Shown here one piece after another: positions 36,901 to 51,900 of a stretch of DNA of 64,000 nt (position 1 is its first letter; every line of letters starts with the position of its first letter). Under the pieces are notes generated by a model. That model did not search any database, was not told the origin of the DNA, and saw only the letters and a program-made list of their open reading frames with translations. The stretch is from positions 29,447,250 to 29,511,249 of the forward strand of contig CM019219.1 in NCBI GenBank assembly GCA_009741485.1, written 5' to 3'. The DNA is from Malurus cyaneus samueli. Its lineage: Eukaryota; Chordata; Aves; Passeriformes; Maluridae. Position numbers and translations under genes: made by a program.

Positions 36901-39900
36901 GTGTGCATTCAGTTCTCATGGAGTGTGCTCTTTCCATTCAACTCTCCATGTACCCTGGGAGAAGTACAGGCACAGAGAATTCATAAAGATTAAAGAACAG
37001 ACTGGAAAACGGTAGTATTCTGCAAAAAAGGGACAAAAGCATCATCAGATGTGTTCTGCCTACTGCTGGAGCAGAAAGGGAACAAAGGGTGGAAGAGGCT
37101 GCTTTCATAAATGCAAGTTACAGAATGCTTGACCAAGGAAAAGAACCCCACCCGTCACATGTTCTTCTGATAACACCATTGGGTTAATTTATCTGATGTT
37201 ACTGCTCTTCAAAGGGAAGACTTCACTAAAATAATACTCGTGCATGAATGAACAGTTGCAATAATGGCACTTAGGTCAAAGTTCTCATCGTTACTCACTG
37301 AATTTCAACAATCTGCAGCCTCCTGCACAAACATTTTCCACCTTATTGAATGGTTTTGATTTGAGTTGGAGGGGACCTCTGAAGGTCCAGTCCATGCTCC
37401 TGCCACAGGCAGGGACATTTTCAAGCAGAGCAGACTGCTCCAAGCCCATCCTTGAGCACTCCCAGGGACAGGACAGCCCCAGCTTGTCTGGACAGCCTGT
37501 GCCAGTGCCAGTAGAAGAGAGCTATTTTAACAATATACAGAAGAGCTTGGGGAAACAGCCAAAATAGTTTTGCCTCAACAGGAGTGACAGAGCTTGGCAA
37601 AGGCTTAGAGAAGCCCAGAAACACTCCCAAGGCACACAGCAACACACTCCCCTGTAAACCACACAACTCACCTATTTTGTTTGACTACAGGAATGTCAGC
37701 ACCTTTAGGAACAAGCTCCTTAATTTCTGTTGTACCAAAATTTTCCACAGTGATCTATTTGAAACAAACAAAAATCGTATAATTTTATACTATTTATAAT
37801 TTTTTTTTTACTGCATAAAGAACTTCTTCCCATCCCACCACTTAGTAAACAGCAACACAAATGGCAGACAGGAGCTAAAACTCATGGGAATGAGTTGCTG
37901 ATGCTTTCGTTCAAACACTCCATCAGAGGCAATTCCAACAGATGGTGTGAGCTTGGTAAGACACACTTTAAACCCTGTATACAACTTACAGTAAAATTAA
38001 GACAAAATGCTTCTTCTATGTCATCCTCTGGATAGTCCAGTAGCTGTTGCATTCCCCTGCAAAATAAGTTACAAAGTATTCGCAGCAAGGTAAAGAAAGG
38101 TGAATTTATTTTCCTGAAGTGTTCTCTATGCTTTGATAATTCAAGTTTTAAAAGTATCTTTCTGCTGTTATTTATCAGATTCTTCACTTGCACCAATCTC
38201 AAGCAATCATTTTACTATTACTTGTGGTGTTATTTCCTTTTGATTACCCCATGGGGTGAAGAGAGAACAATCCTATCTCAAGACATCAGCTAAGGGATTT
38301 CTAAAGCAGAGGCAGCAAATACTTAAAAACCACTGACTGGCTCTTTCATTAACATCTTTGATTTCTCCTTCAAGCTATGGAAACTTTGGCATCCATGGCA
38401 CTGGGGCTATCAAGCATCCTCTTCTGCTCATTTGAACCTGCTACTAGTTAGTCCTATTCAAATCTCTAGTCCAAAGCAAATATTTAGCATGTTCCTAAAA
38501 TAAGCAAAAATATTTTCTTGATAGACTTTCAGTAATTTGTAACAAACTATTTTTGCACTTAGGCTTATAAAATTAATAGCCAAAACTCAAGGGGTTTGAA
38601 TTTGAAATACTTTTCCCCCTAAAATTCCTGTAGGTTTGTAAAACAGAAGGCACAAACATCAACACCAAGCAGTGAGAAGCAGTTTAACTACAGTATATGT
38701 CAAATGTTTCAAATTACATGTTGGCCATCAAGTTACTCTGAGCTATTCAGCAATTAATGTGGAAAAGAAATATTATTTAAGGAAAACTTAAACTTTGTCG
38801 AGTTACAAATTAATTTCTAAAAACACCCATTTTTCTTTCTTGCTTACCTGCCAACATCTGGCATCAATTCTTTTAAGTCATCCAGGGATGGTTTCTTATT
38901 CAATAACTTTTTGTACAAAGCCAGAGGAAAATGAAGGTCTACAATAGTAAAATTATATATTGCTAGCCCACAGACAACACCAATCAAATGAAACAAGTCA
39001 CTGTCTTCAAAGGTCTAAGAATAGAAAACAGACAAGATGGTTTAAAATAAAGAAGTTATTTAATCTTGCAGAGTCCAGGAAGAAGTGTACAGTGCAGTAT
39101 AACCTGAGTGAATTTAATTTATATTTTCTTTAAATATGTATGCATCTGTAAGTACCAAGGAAAATGGAACAAAGTTTAACCAGCCAAGACTGAAATCCAA
39201 GGGAACAGAATTCTTTCTACTTAAAAAGGGTAAGCTGCAACATAGCCAGTGTAACAGGGAACAGATACTACATTAAAGTTCTGGTTAGGTCACTGATTTC
39301 CTAGAGCACTATTCAGTGATTAAATATCTCAATTAAAAATATATATATTTTGGGGAGGAAGAGGGAAGAGTTCACTATTAACTCCCTTGGAATTAATAAC
39401 CAAGGCTCAAAAGAAATGTAACCATAACCTGTGGAAATGTAACTATTCAGGTGTTTGGGATCCAGAGAACCTTCAGTGCTCTCTGAAGGGCTGAAAGGCC
39501 AGGGATCAAACATTCCAAGAAAGTACAACTCCATGACCACCCAGCAGCCAGAAATGCAACTGAACACAGCAAGACCTGTGTAACTTCTAGAATTTGTCTC
39601 TGCCACCTTGATTTCCTGATTCTGCCCTTGGAATCAGTTTGTTCTAGCTGGTACTTCTATAAAAAACTGTCTGGGTTGGGCACAACCAGTAAGGAGGAAA
39701 CAGGGAATGGGGAAAGCCAAAGGGAAAAAGAATGGGGAAAGTTTTGATCTAACAAGGACAAAATCAAATTTCTTTGGAGAATACATGCTTCAGCTTCTGT
39801 TCTTGAAATAAAATAACCACAAACTACTATGCTCATTGTTATTAATATAAATATTGTATGTTAAAATAAAATTAATATAGATAATATAGATCACAACCTA

Positions 39901-42900
39901 CCTTATCAGAGAACCAGATGAGCCTGGATTCCTCATAATACCTGAACATTCCATATTTGGGATCTAGCAACTCCCTCATGATGAGCAAAAAAAATTCTTT
40001 GCGAACACCTCCAGCATCAACAGCTTCCTCCCCTACAAAAATAACCTGAAACATACAACTCAGTGAGCAGTGAACTGCAAACAGATTGTAAAGCAAGCTT
40101 TGTCCAAAAACATTCTCCATCACTTATAATACCTTGAGTGGCTTCTTGTAGTCTACATTCTTGGTTTTCCTCAGGACCTCCACAGCATCCCCTACAATGT
40201 TGTCCCTCCGGACCATCAATATCAGGCACGGATTAACAGATTCAAATACAGGCAGAAAGAGAGAAGACAAATTCTGCCTGTGGGCCTGATCAACAGCCAT
40301 CTGCAGCAAAACACAGGGACAGTGTCAGGAGGTAACAAAAATCCCTGTCAATATTCATTGTCCAGCAGCCTCGTGTGTAAAAATACAGATGGGAATAGCT
40401 ATTCCAACAGCTACTGAATTTGCCCAAGTTTTCTTTGTGTTCATCTCATGAAGTATTTGATTTCAGGAAATATTTTTCTTCATGCCTTGCACTTGCCAAT
40501 GTTAATGTTCAGGGAAGCGTTAAAACACAGGTTTTGATTTTCCAGTCAAAATAGCTTGGATTACAAAAAGAAGAAGAAAAAAAATCCAGCATTTCAATAA
40601 GCTGTTCAATATAAATCTGGCATGAAAGCAAACATACATTCAAAACTAATTCACAGCACGAAAAGCAAATGATTTAACTTGTATGGTAATGCCAGCATTA
40701 AAATGGTTTGAAAAACAAAATGCTGTTGCAAATTTTTTAAATATGGCAGAAGCCTCTAGAGAGTTTGTGTATTTTAATACTATTTTATATTGTCAATAGA
40801 AATATTTACTGTGAACATTTCCCTGCAATCATCAAGTACTGGTATATACATTTTTAAAGGCATAGAAAACTGCATTCATTATTAATTACAAGAGCAAAGT
40901 AGTGTTTTCCTACAGGAGCCCATTAGTTGAGCATGACTTGCATCTTCTGATTGTTTTCAGATCAGATCAATGACTCAGGTAATATTCCAAGCCTGCTCAT
41001 ATGGCAGGTGGGGCTGTTCTTTGGTTGTGGGTGGTGCTTGGGGTTTTTTGTGTTTGTCAGGATTGTGCATTTGGGTTTTTTTATTGCTGTTTCAGGTTTT
41101 TGTACCCATACCCTGTAGTATGGGTTGGTAACACATAAAAAAGCCCTTTTGTTACTGAAAGGAACAGCAGTTCCTTGGAAATGTATGCAATTACAAATCA
41201 ATCTGATTCCAACGTGACCCCAAACCCGCTACCCTCTATCATATACATACCCTGAGATTAAAATAGATCCTTCACTGTTATGGGAGAGAGATTCCAGAAA
41301 GTTAAAAACAAAAAAAAATAAAAAACCAACCAGCCAAACCAAAACGCCAACAGAAACCTCCCAAAATCCCCAACTCAGGAAAAAAAATCATTAAAAACTG
41401 TAAGTAACATTAAAAAGTGTAACATTAAAAACAGAGACTCTTACCTGCATTTGTATGATTGCATCTGTTTGCAAGAGAGTTGTCTTTGCCTGGGCATCAA
41501 ATACAAATGGGTATGTGCAAATGATAACAGGAATCTCTGTTAACTGGAATGAAAAGAACCACATCATAGCTCAGCTTCTTGAAAAGCCACAAATGCAGTT
41601 AGAAAAGCCTTTGCAATAGCACTTATTTAATACAGCTATTTTATTGGAAGGAGAATTCAATGTTGACTTATTATCATTGCAGGACCAAAGCATCTTAGGA
41701 ACATTAACTTGATTTTTAATTGTTTAGTGCTTCAGCCAAAAAACAACAAAAAAAAATTTAATGAAATCCAATCAAGCCAAACCAAATCAAGCCAGACAAA
41801 CAACACTCTCACTTAGCACATTTTAATTTCAGAACTGTTATTGCAGCTAGTGGTTATAAAAGGAGCCCTTTTTTCCAACTGCTGCTCCACATTTACAATA
41901 CAGACAATCACATATTTTTGCACCACAAGGATTTTTTTAAGATTACAGCCATAGCTAACTTAAAGCTTTACACCCAATAGAACACAGCAGACAATCTTTG
42001 ACATTCACATTTCTGATTTCCTTACATTCTGCAAAAGAAATCAGATTGCAACCAATCTTACCTCAGTTAATCCATGGTTGACATCCTATGACAGCATTTG
42101 CACATAGGTAGCAACAATTAAGATGAAAAAGCAGCATTAGTGTCTGCATTAATTATTCATCTCTGATGTAGAATTTTTAAAATATTTCTTTACTGCTTCC
42201 CCCCAAGAGAAGGTTTACTGAGAAATATTAACCATAAACATTCTAATTCATCTATTAAATACAAGCTTGACTTTCAACACCCTGTTTTTATCAGTCTTTA
42301 AAAACAGGGCCATTAAAATATCATGTTTGCTTGGATGCAACAAACCTAAACATTTCAAATGTTTACTTCCACAAATTAATTAATGACATCTGCTGGTAAT
42401 GTTGCACAAAAATAAAATATGGGTGGCTAAAGAAAACTTATTAACTTACTCAATATTCTTTCACAGCTTAAGTCAAGTAACTGTGGCAAAAACCTACCTA
42501 ACTCACTAATTCTCTGCACAGTCATTAATTCACTCCCACTTATCACTCCTCTGTTTACACATCCAGCAATTAATTATCTCACTTGTGGTTGCTATACTCA
42601 AGAGTAGCAAACTACATTCCTTATCTGCCCCTGCTCCTTCCTCCTGGCCTTCCTGACTAATTATCCAAGCCAGCTGCAGCTTTCTCATTGCCTGGACCTG
42701 TCCTTTATAGCAATTCAGATTATTCTGGATGTTTTCCTAGCAGGGATTATTACATTCCTAACTTTTTGGACATAGCAAGTCTCCAGTGACAGCGTTTTAA
42801 ATCACTTTTTAATTGACAGATTCAAATATTGAGCAGGGTCAGTTCTAAGAACATCCTAGAACAAACACACCTTCCTAACAAGGAATGCCTGACATGAGTC

Positions 42901-45900
42901 TGTTCAGCATTGGTCATCTGTCAAGGTACTTTTATGAAAAAGAAGTGCCCCTACTTAGAGAATCTATTGATTTCTTTAAAGGGATAAAGCAAATGCAAAA
43001 TATGGAAGGAAAACACCCACAAAAACCCAAATAAAAATCAACACAACTTACCATTCCCAACACCTGCTGCTGGAACCAGTTCGCATAGTCATTTCTGATA
43101 TCTATCAAATCTTGTATCTCATGAATGTAAAATCTGTCATACTGTATAACTTGTCCTCTTTCATTTACCTAAAGAAGTGCAATTTATTTTTTTTATTAGC
43201 TTTCAAAGGGATATTTTCCATGTTTGTCAAGCATTTGATAGGTCAGCCACAGATACCCAGCTACAAAAAAAATTCTAGAAAAACAACAGTGCCTACGAGA
43301 AAGCAAAAAACAACGTTAAAGACATGGATACATGGATTATTCAAAATCCCATCAAAGATTCAAGGAAAATACAATTAACTGTGCATACAGTGTTGCATAA
43401 CAGTGCTGCCACTTTGAAACAGCATATGATCTCCCAGGAACAGTGATAATACACATATTCATGTATACAGTGGAATAAATACTTGTTCCTGTATTTGCAC
43501 AGGTGTAAGAACTATGATTCAAGAATTCTAGTCTTACTGAAAGCATGAGCACTATTACCTGTAAGCAGAGGAACTGTTTCCATTTAAAAACATCAAGCTT
43601 AAAAAAAACAGAGATGTGGAAAAACAACTTCATACAGAGGCTTGTTTCTGCAGGATAATTTGAATCCAGAAGCATCCACCTTCTCCTAATACACATTTCT
43701 TTTCCCAAGGACTGCTAAGCATTGCTAACTGTCAAAGCAGCAAGGTAATTATAAAGATTCTGCCTTTATAACCAGATAATCTAAACCTACTTTTCACAAA
43801 AACCTCCCACACTCCCCCTCCAAACCACCAGATACTTAATCCATGAAATACCCCAGATCTGCCACCTCATTTTCCCTCTCACTTTAGTCCACATCCTCAC
43901 AGATACAAATGCCTGGGTCACTCTATGTTCCAAAAAAATAGTTAATTCCATCATCATGCCAGGTTGGAATCCAAAATCCCACTGATTCATAGGTTCAGAA
44001 GGAACAACTACAGAATATCTGTGAAACTGCAATTCTGATCTTTAAAACTCATCAGTAACTCAGCTTCTACCAACCCCGGAGCACAGAGATGCTGTCAAAG
44101 CCCAACAGCCAAGGAAGCACTCAGAAATGCCATAAACGTACCCTGTGCAGGATTTCCAGCACTCTGAAGGCTGTGTGTAGGAAATTGGTGAGGATTCTTC
44201 TGTCTGAAGGGGGAAGGCCCATCTTGCACAGCTTCAAAAGGTGCACTACCACATCTTTGTAGAGTTCCACTATCTTGAGGAACAAGGGAGGTTCAAGTAG
44301 AGACCACCAATTTTCTGTCAACACACAAATTCAGTACTCGCCACTGCAACACTTAGGTTATCCTTTTAACTAAGAAACATATTTGGCTAGGAAGCATAAT
44401 CATCAGTTATAAAAACTCTGAAAAACAAGTTTTAACACAACAAATGCTCTATTGTTACACATCAAATCTTTAAGTCTCTTGCAGTCTGTTCATCCAGACT
44501 AAATGACAGTATCATAAAGTAACATTTGACAAAACAGATGGCTCAAAACTTGAATCCTTAAGCAAACAATTGTGAGAGCAATGGAAAATGACAGAAAATG
44601 ATCTAGAGTTCAAAAAAATTACAAGTTTGCTTTTCTTAAAGCTCTTTACTCCCACCAAAAATTACTGAAAAAACACAAGACAGGGTACAAGGCAAAACGT
44701 AACTGCAGAAGACAAAATTACCCTCTCAAAAAAGAGACCAAGTAAAAGCAAAATATTCTGAAAACTCAATTCTTTAAGCTGAATTTCTGCTGACAGGAGC
44801 TGCTTATTTGAAGACCCCATCTTGGCAGCAGTGAGAAAAGATCAACTGCCTCAGAAGCTCAGAACAGGTGCTGCACTCACAACCAAGACAATTGAACATC
44901 TGCTCTGCAACACTTCCTTCAATTGCTCATTGCTTGTTAGCTGTCTGACCACATCATTTCCACTTTAAAGTGCAAAGACACATATCAGTTACACTGAACC
45001 ACACGGTTTAATTCCTCCCAAATGGAATGAGTCCAAAAACCACAATAGCAGATGAATTCACAGGGATGGCCTGTTAACTCACCCTGAAGCAACAGAATAA
45101 GTGTTTTCTTACAGCAAGCAATGTTAAGCCTTAACTTTCTCACCGGGGAATTGTACACAACTCTAAATACACAGCAGGTGCTGCCAAGACCAGGTCTTCA
45201 CTGATGGAATTTCTGAGCATTTTTAACCTGGAGATCCTTAGTTTTAAGAGTAAAAATCCAGTTTCTTACCAAGAACTTTCAGAGGAGCTTTTTCTAGGTT
45301 CAGAATAGCTGCTCCAAAAGGAATAGCTAACGTTGTGTAATTGTTTTCATCACTCATCAGTGGGCACTCTGGTAGAGTGAGATACAGCCTCAAAGCTTCA
45401 ACATCTGGTAAGGAGCTGGTCAATTTGGGAATAAGGTTTTTTTCCAAACTAGCTGCCACCTACAGCACATCAGAAAATTCTGTTTATTTTAATGCAATTG
45501 AGATTTTAAACAAATGCCCACATATATGAAAACTAATGTAGAAAACAATAATTAAGAGCTTCAGTTAAGATTATTACACATTTAGAAAAGAATAGTAGGG
45601 TGAATATTAAAATACAATATGCTGATGTGTTACCTAATTGCCACAACAAAATACAGTTTCACGCATTTGTAGCAGATACATTACTGAGTAAAGAAATCTA
45701 TATAGGGTTGGACCAAGCATAACATAGTATTTCTGAAGAGCTGTAACACAGAAAGATAATCCCTAACACAAGGCAAACATGCAGCACGAACCTGCTGTGA
45801 TATGTGAGCATGCTCAGGCTGTATGAGTTTGTGAAACAGTAGTCTAGCAGCATTCATATCAACCCCTGAGAATCTAGCGCTGGTTTTGTAATGATCATCA

Positions 45901-48900
45901 TTACTGCAGGAAGAAAAAAAACACAGAAAGACTGAATCCTGTATTCTCAGCAACTCAAGATTTTTCCTCCTTGAATTTCAGACCTGCTGACTAACAATTG
46001 AAAATACATCAGGCTTCCAATTTTTATATGACCTTAGAAACAACTAGGAAAAGAAAAATCTCCTCTAACTAGGGGAGAATCATGTAAAACCACTGAGATC
46101 TAAAAGAGCCCATGCAACATATTCTCCTTGAGTGATAAGCAGCCTGTGGCTGACAAATGTAATGAGCTTTGCTGGCTTACACAGCAGCAGCCAAGACAGG
46201 CAGGAGCCATTCTGTGCTGGGGCAGCTGCCAACACACAGGGCAGGAAAGGAGCAGAAGTTCAAACTGGGGCTGTCAGAGCACCAGTGAGACAAGGAAACC
46301 CTGGCAAGGTGCTCCAGCTAACTCAAGGGACCCCAGGAAGGCAGCCACCCCCAAAGCTGCCCACAGGAATGCTTGTTTAAAACCTGCCCACTTACCTCAA
46401 TGCTAAAAAGCTCCCGTTCAGGCACCCAGCTGAGGAGAACGTTCCATCAATCTCACTGAAATTGGTCACATGAAATGTTACATTCGGTTTTCCTTTTACA
46501 AATTAGCATTTGCAATAAAATCCCTAATAAATGACAGTGTACAAAGGACGGGACCCTGACTCAAATGTGACTAAACAACATTAGATAAAACCTCCATTCA
46601 AGACTCAATGCCTAAGACAGCTCAAATCATAGCCAGTCTTGCAATTTAATTGCTTTGCATCCTCTTTTATTAAAACAGAAGCAATAATCTGAGTTGTTCT
46701 CATATCCCTTTACATGTATTGCTATTTTTCAATGTGCAATTAGACACTGAATTTAACCTTGTATAGTCATCTAAACTGGAGCAGAGGAGTCTCAAGGATC
46801 TAAACTACTCAACAAGCATGACAACGCAAGCACAGCAAGAGCTCTGCACGTCAAAAAATCAGTAATTAAAAATAGCTCTGCTATGTCCGCCCAAAGCCCC
46901 ATTAATGCTCAGTTCAGAAGCAGAATTACCAAAGACATCTTTCCATCACTTACTTAGCTATCTCTACAGGAAGTCTTCCAGATGGGAAACTCAGCAATCT
47001 TTGAATAAACGTTTCGTTCACGGTCCAGATCTGCTTCAAAAGGTCAGGATACCTAAAATCATCTGGCAGCACCATGTTCTAAATAAATTTTAAAGGAAGT
47101 ATAAAGAATTAGGCATACAAAATTGATTTCCAGAACAATCGGCCCTCTGGTTGAGCTCTCTTCGGTGACAATTTGCCCACCCAGACTATTGCTGTGAAAT
47201 GCTCTAACAGTTGTGCATTCACTATGACAGCAGAGCATACACTAAAATCATCTCATTTAATGTTAATTCACACACCTTGCTCAATGGCAAACTCCTTAAT
47301 CACTACTTGTCTCTGTGATGAACACTAACCAAGCTTTAGATGTGAGCAGCAAGCAGGTCTCCAGCCAATCTGAGCCATTTTGCTCACTGCCAAGCTGGGA
47401 GCACACAAAAAAGGAGCCATTCTGTTTTTTAGACAGATGTTCTTCCACCCCACTTCCATCAGGCTCCTCTGAGAATGAATCACGCTTCTGTGAACATGCA
47501 CTGCATCATCAGAGGAGCTGCATTTCAAAGTGCTGCTCATGGAAAATGAATTCCACTACGAGTTGTAATAGTAAAGAGAAGGAGAACCAAGATCATTGTT
47601 TTGAATAGGAGCACTGGTTCAAAAAGAGATGGCAAATAGCACCAAAAATAAGATTAAACTAGCAAGAGAAAACAAATTCCTCCTGAGGGTGCCATCTGAC
47701 AACACAGCTGACTCAGTATAACAATGAGTATCTGCTGCCAAAAATCAGCATTTCTGATCCCATCCTATAGCATCAGGATGAGGAACCCTTTTGCCATTTC
47801 CTTTGTGTCCAGCCAAAGGAAACAACTCAAGAAACTGAGCTGTCCAAAAACTGACTTGAGAAAACAGATTTTGGCTGGGCCCCCTTAAATGGCAGGGACA
47901 CACAATTCTCAGGGGTACAGTACACACAGAACTTGGGAAGAATTCCATACAAATTACCAAACTAAAGAGTACTAAAAGGGATACTTTTGCAGCATCGAAG
48001 TTCATCTGTTGCTAATACTTTTTGCACAGAACATGCCACAGTAACTGCATTCATAGTCTCCAGTTCACCTCAATTAGTCAGAAACTACTTCAGTAATTAT
48101 GAAAATTGCACTTCAGAAAGTTTTTAAGGAAGTTTTAATAGACAAGTTTTGACCCTATATTGTAAGTGATTTTCCAGTCCACACCTGCTAAGCAAATTTC
48201 TCTCAAATACAGCAATGGTTAAAACTCCATCAGAATTTAAAAAAAACCAAAACAAAACAAAACAAAAAACCAACAAAACAACCCTAAAAAAACTGCTTCT
48301 CTTGTACAACCAGACGAGGCTTTGAGCACAAAGCATTGCTGCAAAATCTGACCTGTACCCACTTTTTCTTGACAAACGTGTTTCCCCACTAAAATCCATT
48401 TTCCCTTGTGTCCAAAATTAGTTTTCACCTCACATACTCAACTCCGGATGCCTCATTAATCCCCATGGTCTAATATCTGCTGAGCTGTACTGGAAACAAT
48501 CCCATGGATCTTCATCTAGTTTTTATCTCCCAACGCACCCTCCAACAGCATTTCCTTTCCATCACACTTCCACATTGCCATTTTCATTGTCAAGTCCTTC
48601 TAGACATTTTATGTATTAGAATTTAAATGATCAATTCTTCTTATTTTAAAACTTAAGCTTCAAGAGTAGCATAAACCTGTGACACATGTAATTTTTTAGC
48701 AAAGAGCTCTGTTTTTTTCCTTGCCACTGTGGTATGTTAAAATGGCTACAGAGCAGAAGAAACCAAAGCTGCTGTCAGGAGCTATGAGGAGGACTGGGCC
48801 AGGAGCGAAGAGCTCAAATATTCCATCAATTTTTCCCACATGACATGAAAAGAAGTGCATGCATTCAACAAGAAAACAGCTTATGCCAAGTTTTAAGAGC

Positions 48901-51900
48901 TTCCTGATAGCTAACACTCACTAACTGGATCCAAGTCCTCCAATTGCTACCATGACTTAGTGCCTTTTGCTTCCACATCGCTCCAACAAACTTTACAATA
49001 CAGTCACATGCATCTTCAATACCAAAATCTTTTAAAATAAATCATAACAACTAAACCTCAACTTTGACAAGCTTTGGAACCAAATAATACTTAATTTGTT
49101 ACCTGTGGACAAAAGTAGTGTGCAAAACTTTGGTCCCCACCAGAGAAAATTCTCTTTACACAGTAGCACTCCTCACTACCTGCAATAGCAATAAAAATAG
49201 GCCACTGTGAAATTGGAAAATGATTAAGAAGCTGCAATCAACACTCAGTTACAACAAGGTTCCCTTGTTCCAGAACCTCACTGATACAACAGTTAACACC
49301 ATCTCTCCCTGAGCTAAGTTTTAGCTCTAGTGCTTACCAGAGGACTTAACCGGGCAGCACAGGCACATAAACCCTACAGCAGAACACAGAGCACAGCGGA
49401 ATCAAACTGCTTGCCAAAGTGACTATAGGCCTTATTTAGTTTAAATCTCTAGCATTTCTATATTTCATATATTTATATTTCATATATTAAGACATTATAA
49501 AGCAACCAGTAACCAAGAAATAAATACAGCAGATGTTGCTTACCTGAGGTCGTTGGGCACTGAGTACTATAGGGAATCCAGTTTCCTTTCACTGTGAAGG
49601 GACTTTTCCTGTTACTGGTGGTCCCTGTACCTAATTGCCCATTACCTCCGAGTCCAAAGGAATAAATTCTTCCAGAAGAAGGGACGAATGCAGTGGTGTG
49701 CTGCCTAGGGCAAACAGAATTCAGTAACACAAACCTAAGCATTCCAACATGCTTTGTGCAGGCCTGGCTAGGAACTGTGGCAAACAGGATGTTAAAGGTT
49801 CTGTCACATCCACCAGCCCACTTTAGCACTGCCACTGGCAATATTCCATTTAGACTCTGACAGGCAGTCCCACATTTTTATGGAGAAGTTCCCAGAATGG
49901 AGCTGCCAGTGCTTAGCCCCTGTCTGACCTCTGGAGCATATCAGAAATTAATGTCTGGAGATTGCCTGCATCTCCTTTCCCCTCCAATCCTGCTCAGCTC
50001 TAGATGCCCCTCTCCTATTTACTACAGGCCTGTGAAGAATCAGTTGTCAATTTGTGTAAATGATTTTGTACTTCCCCAAACACACCTGTTCTTCAACTGG
50101 AAATGAAGTGACAGCAACAAACACCTTCACACTACTGTTCACAAAGCCAGTTTAAAAAAATCAGAGCCTCTCAGACATACAACTTCCTTTATTTCTTCTA
50201 CAAATGCTTTTAGAAACACAAAAACATCACTAAGTATCTTTTATTAGGGGTCATCTTGCCTTCCCTGACCACAAAGGGTAAGAAAACTCCCACTTCCTAT
50301 TGCAATAAATATGGAGTTTGATACAAAACAAGTTATCTGTAAGATTCACGGTGTTAGAACAGAATAGACCTTACCTGCCACAGGTGATTTGCGTGACAAC
50401 ACTTCCCATAAGCTCAAAAACTTTCCTTGGATTTATCTCATGGCTGGTAGAGTTATGACCCAACTGACCATAGCCTCCAGCTCCAAATGTAAAAACCCCA
50501 CCTTCCTAAACAAATGAATTGTTTCCATTAAAATGACAGTATAGTTCATAACAAGACACTTCACAGAAACAGTTTAATAAATCTCTTTGTCTGATCATTT
50601 TGACACTGCAGGGAAAGGACCGAAAATACATAGGGCACAACAGGGTCCTGAGACATGGAAGAGTCACCAGTTAATTGGAGTTATGAAAATGTGGCCCAGC
50701 TATTAAATATAACCATACTTGTGTTAAATCACACTCATCTGATTTCCTTATTTTACAACACTGCTGCCATTAACTTGTGTCATTAATAGATACTAATCCT
50801 CCTTTTTCAGTTTCAGATCCTTCCTTTTTCAGTTTTCTTGATGAACTTCAGCAGTATACAAAACCACACTATTAAAAAGAATACTTTGGCTTTGAAACGC
50901 TGAATACAAATTTTAAAGGCACTAGCAAACAGCAAGCTGCCCTACTCAGCAGATGATACAGAGCATGACTGAAATAGCCTCATTATCTGAAGGTGTAAGA
51001 AATCAAAAAATTTCAACACTGTTGTTAGACAAGTAATTTTTTTATATATTCTTGATTAATTTATTAATTCAAGAAATTAACCAAAAACTTCAATTTTTAA
51101 ACCATAAACATTTTCAGCAGTTATACAACTTATCTTACAGTTAACTCTGAAACTTTCTATTTTCAAATGCTTTGAACTGGTAAATATGTTTCTTTCCATT
51201 CTACTCTGCATCAGCCTGGCCTAAGCTGGAAATCATCACTAAAATAGCAGCAACCACTGAGAAAACCTGACAGCCTCGGGCACTGAGTCAGGATAGCAAA
51301 CAGTGATGGTTTTTCTGAACTTCAGGACTTAAAGAATGCTCACACATATACACAGTATTGGCTCCAAAAAGGGAATCAGCCCCCTGGCTCTGCAATGGAG
51401 CCACACAGCTGGGTGACAATCTGCACAGACATTTACAGTACATTCACTATCTCAGCCGAGCCCATCAGCTGTAAAACAAGTTTGAAGTTGACTTCCATGC
51501 ATGAAAAATGAAAATAATCATTGAGAACACAAGTTTTCTTGTGTTTGGTATGTTTTTTGAAATATTTAGCCATTCTTCCAATCCTTTCTCAACTTAATCC
51601 CATAAACTTAGAAAAAAATTTATTCAGAATTTAGTTTATTATTTCCTGTTCAGGTAGCATCTTCTCCAGAAAACATCAAAAAAATTTGAGTATAAACATA
51701 TCTTAAAGGACTGTACCTTCGTAAGGGCAGCAGTATGATCTTCTCCACAACATATATGAACAACCTTCTGACTTCTCAGGGACTTCAGCAATGTAGGAAC
51801 ATACCTGTCTGAAAGGTTTATTAAACAAAGGTCACTTATTTTGAAAAGAAAAATCAAAACCCAATTAGTTTTGTTCATTTATTTTAATTCAATTCTAGTC

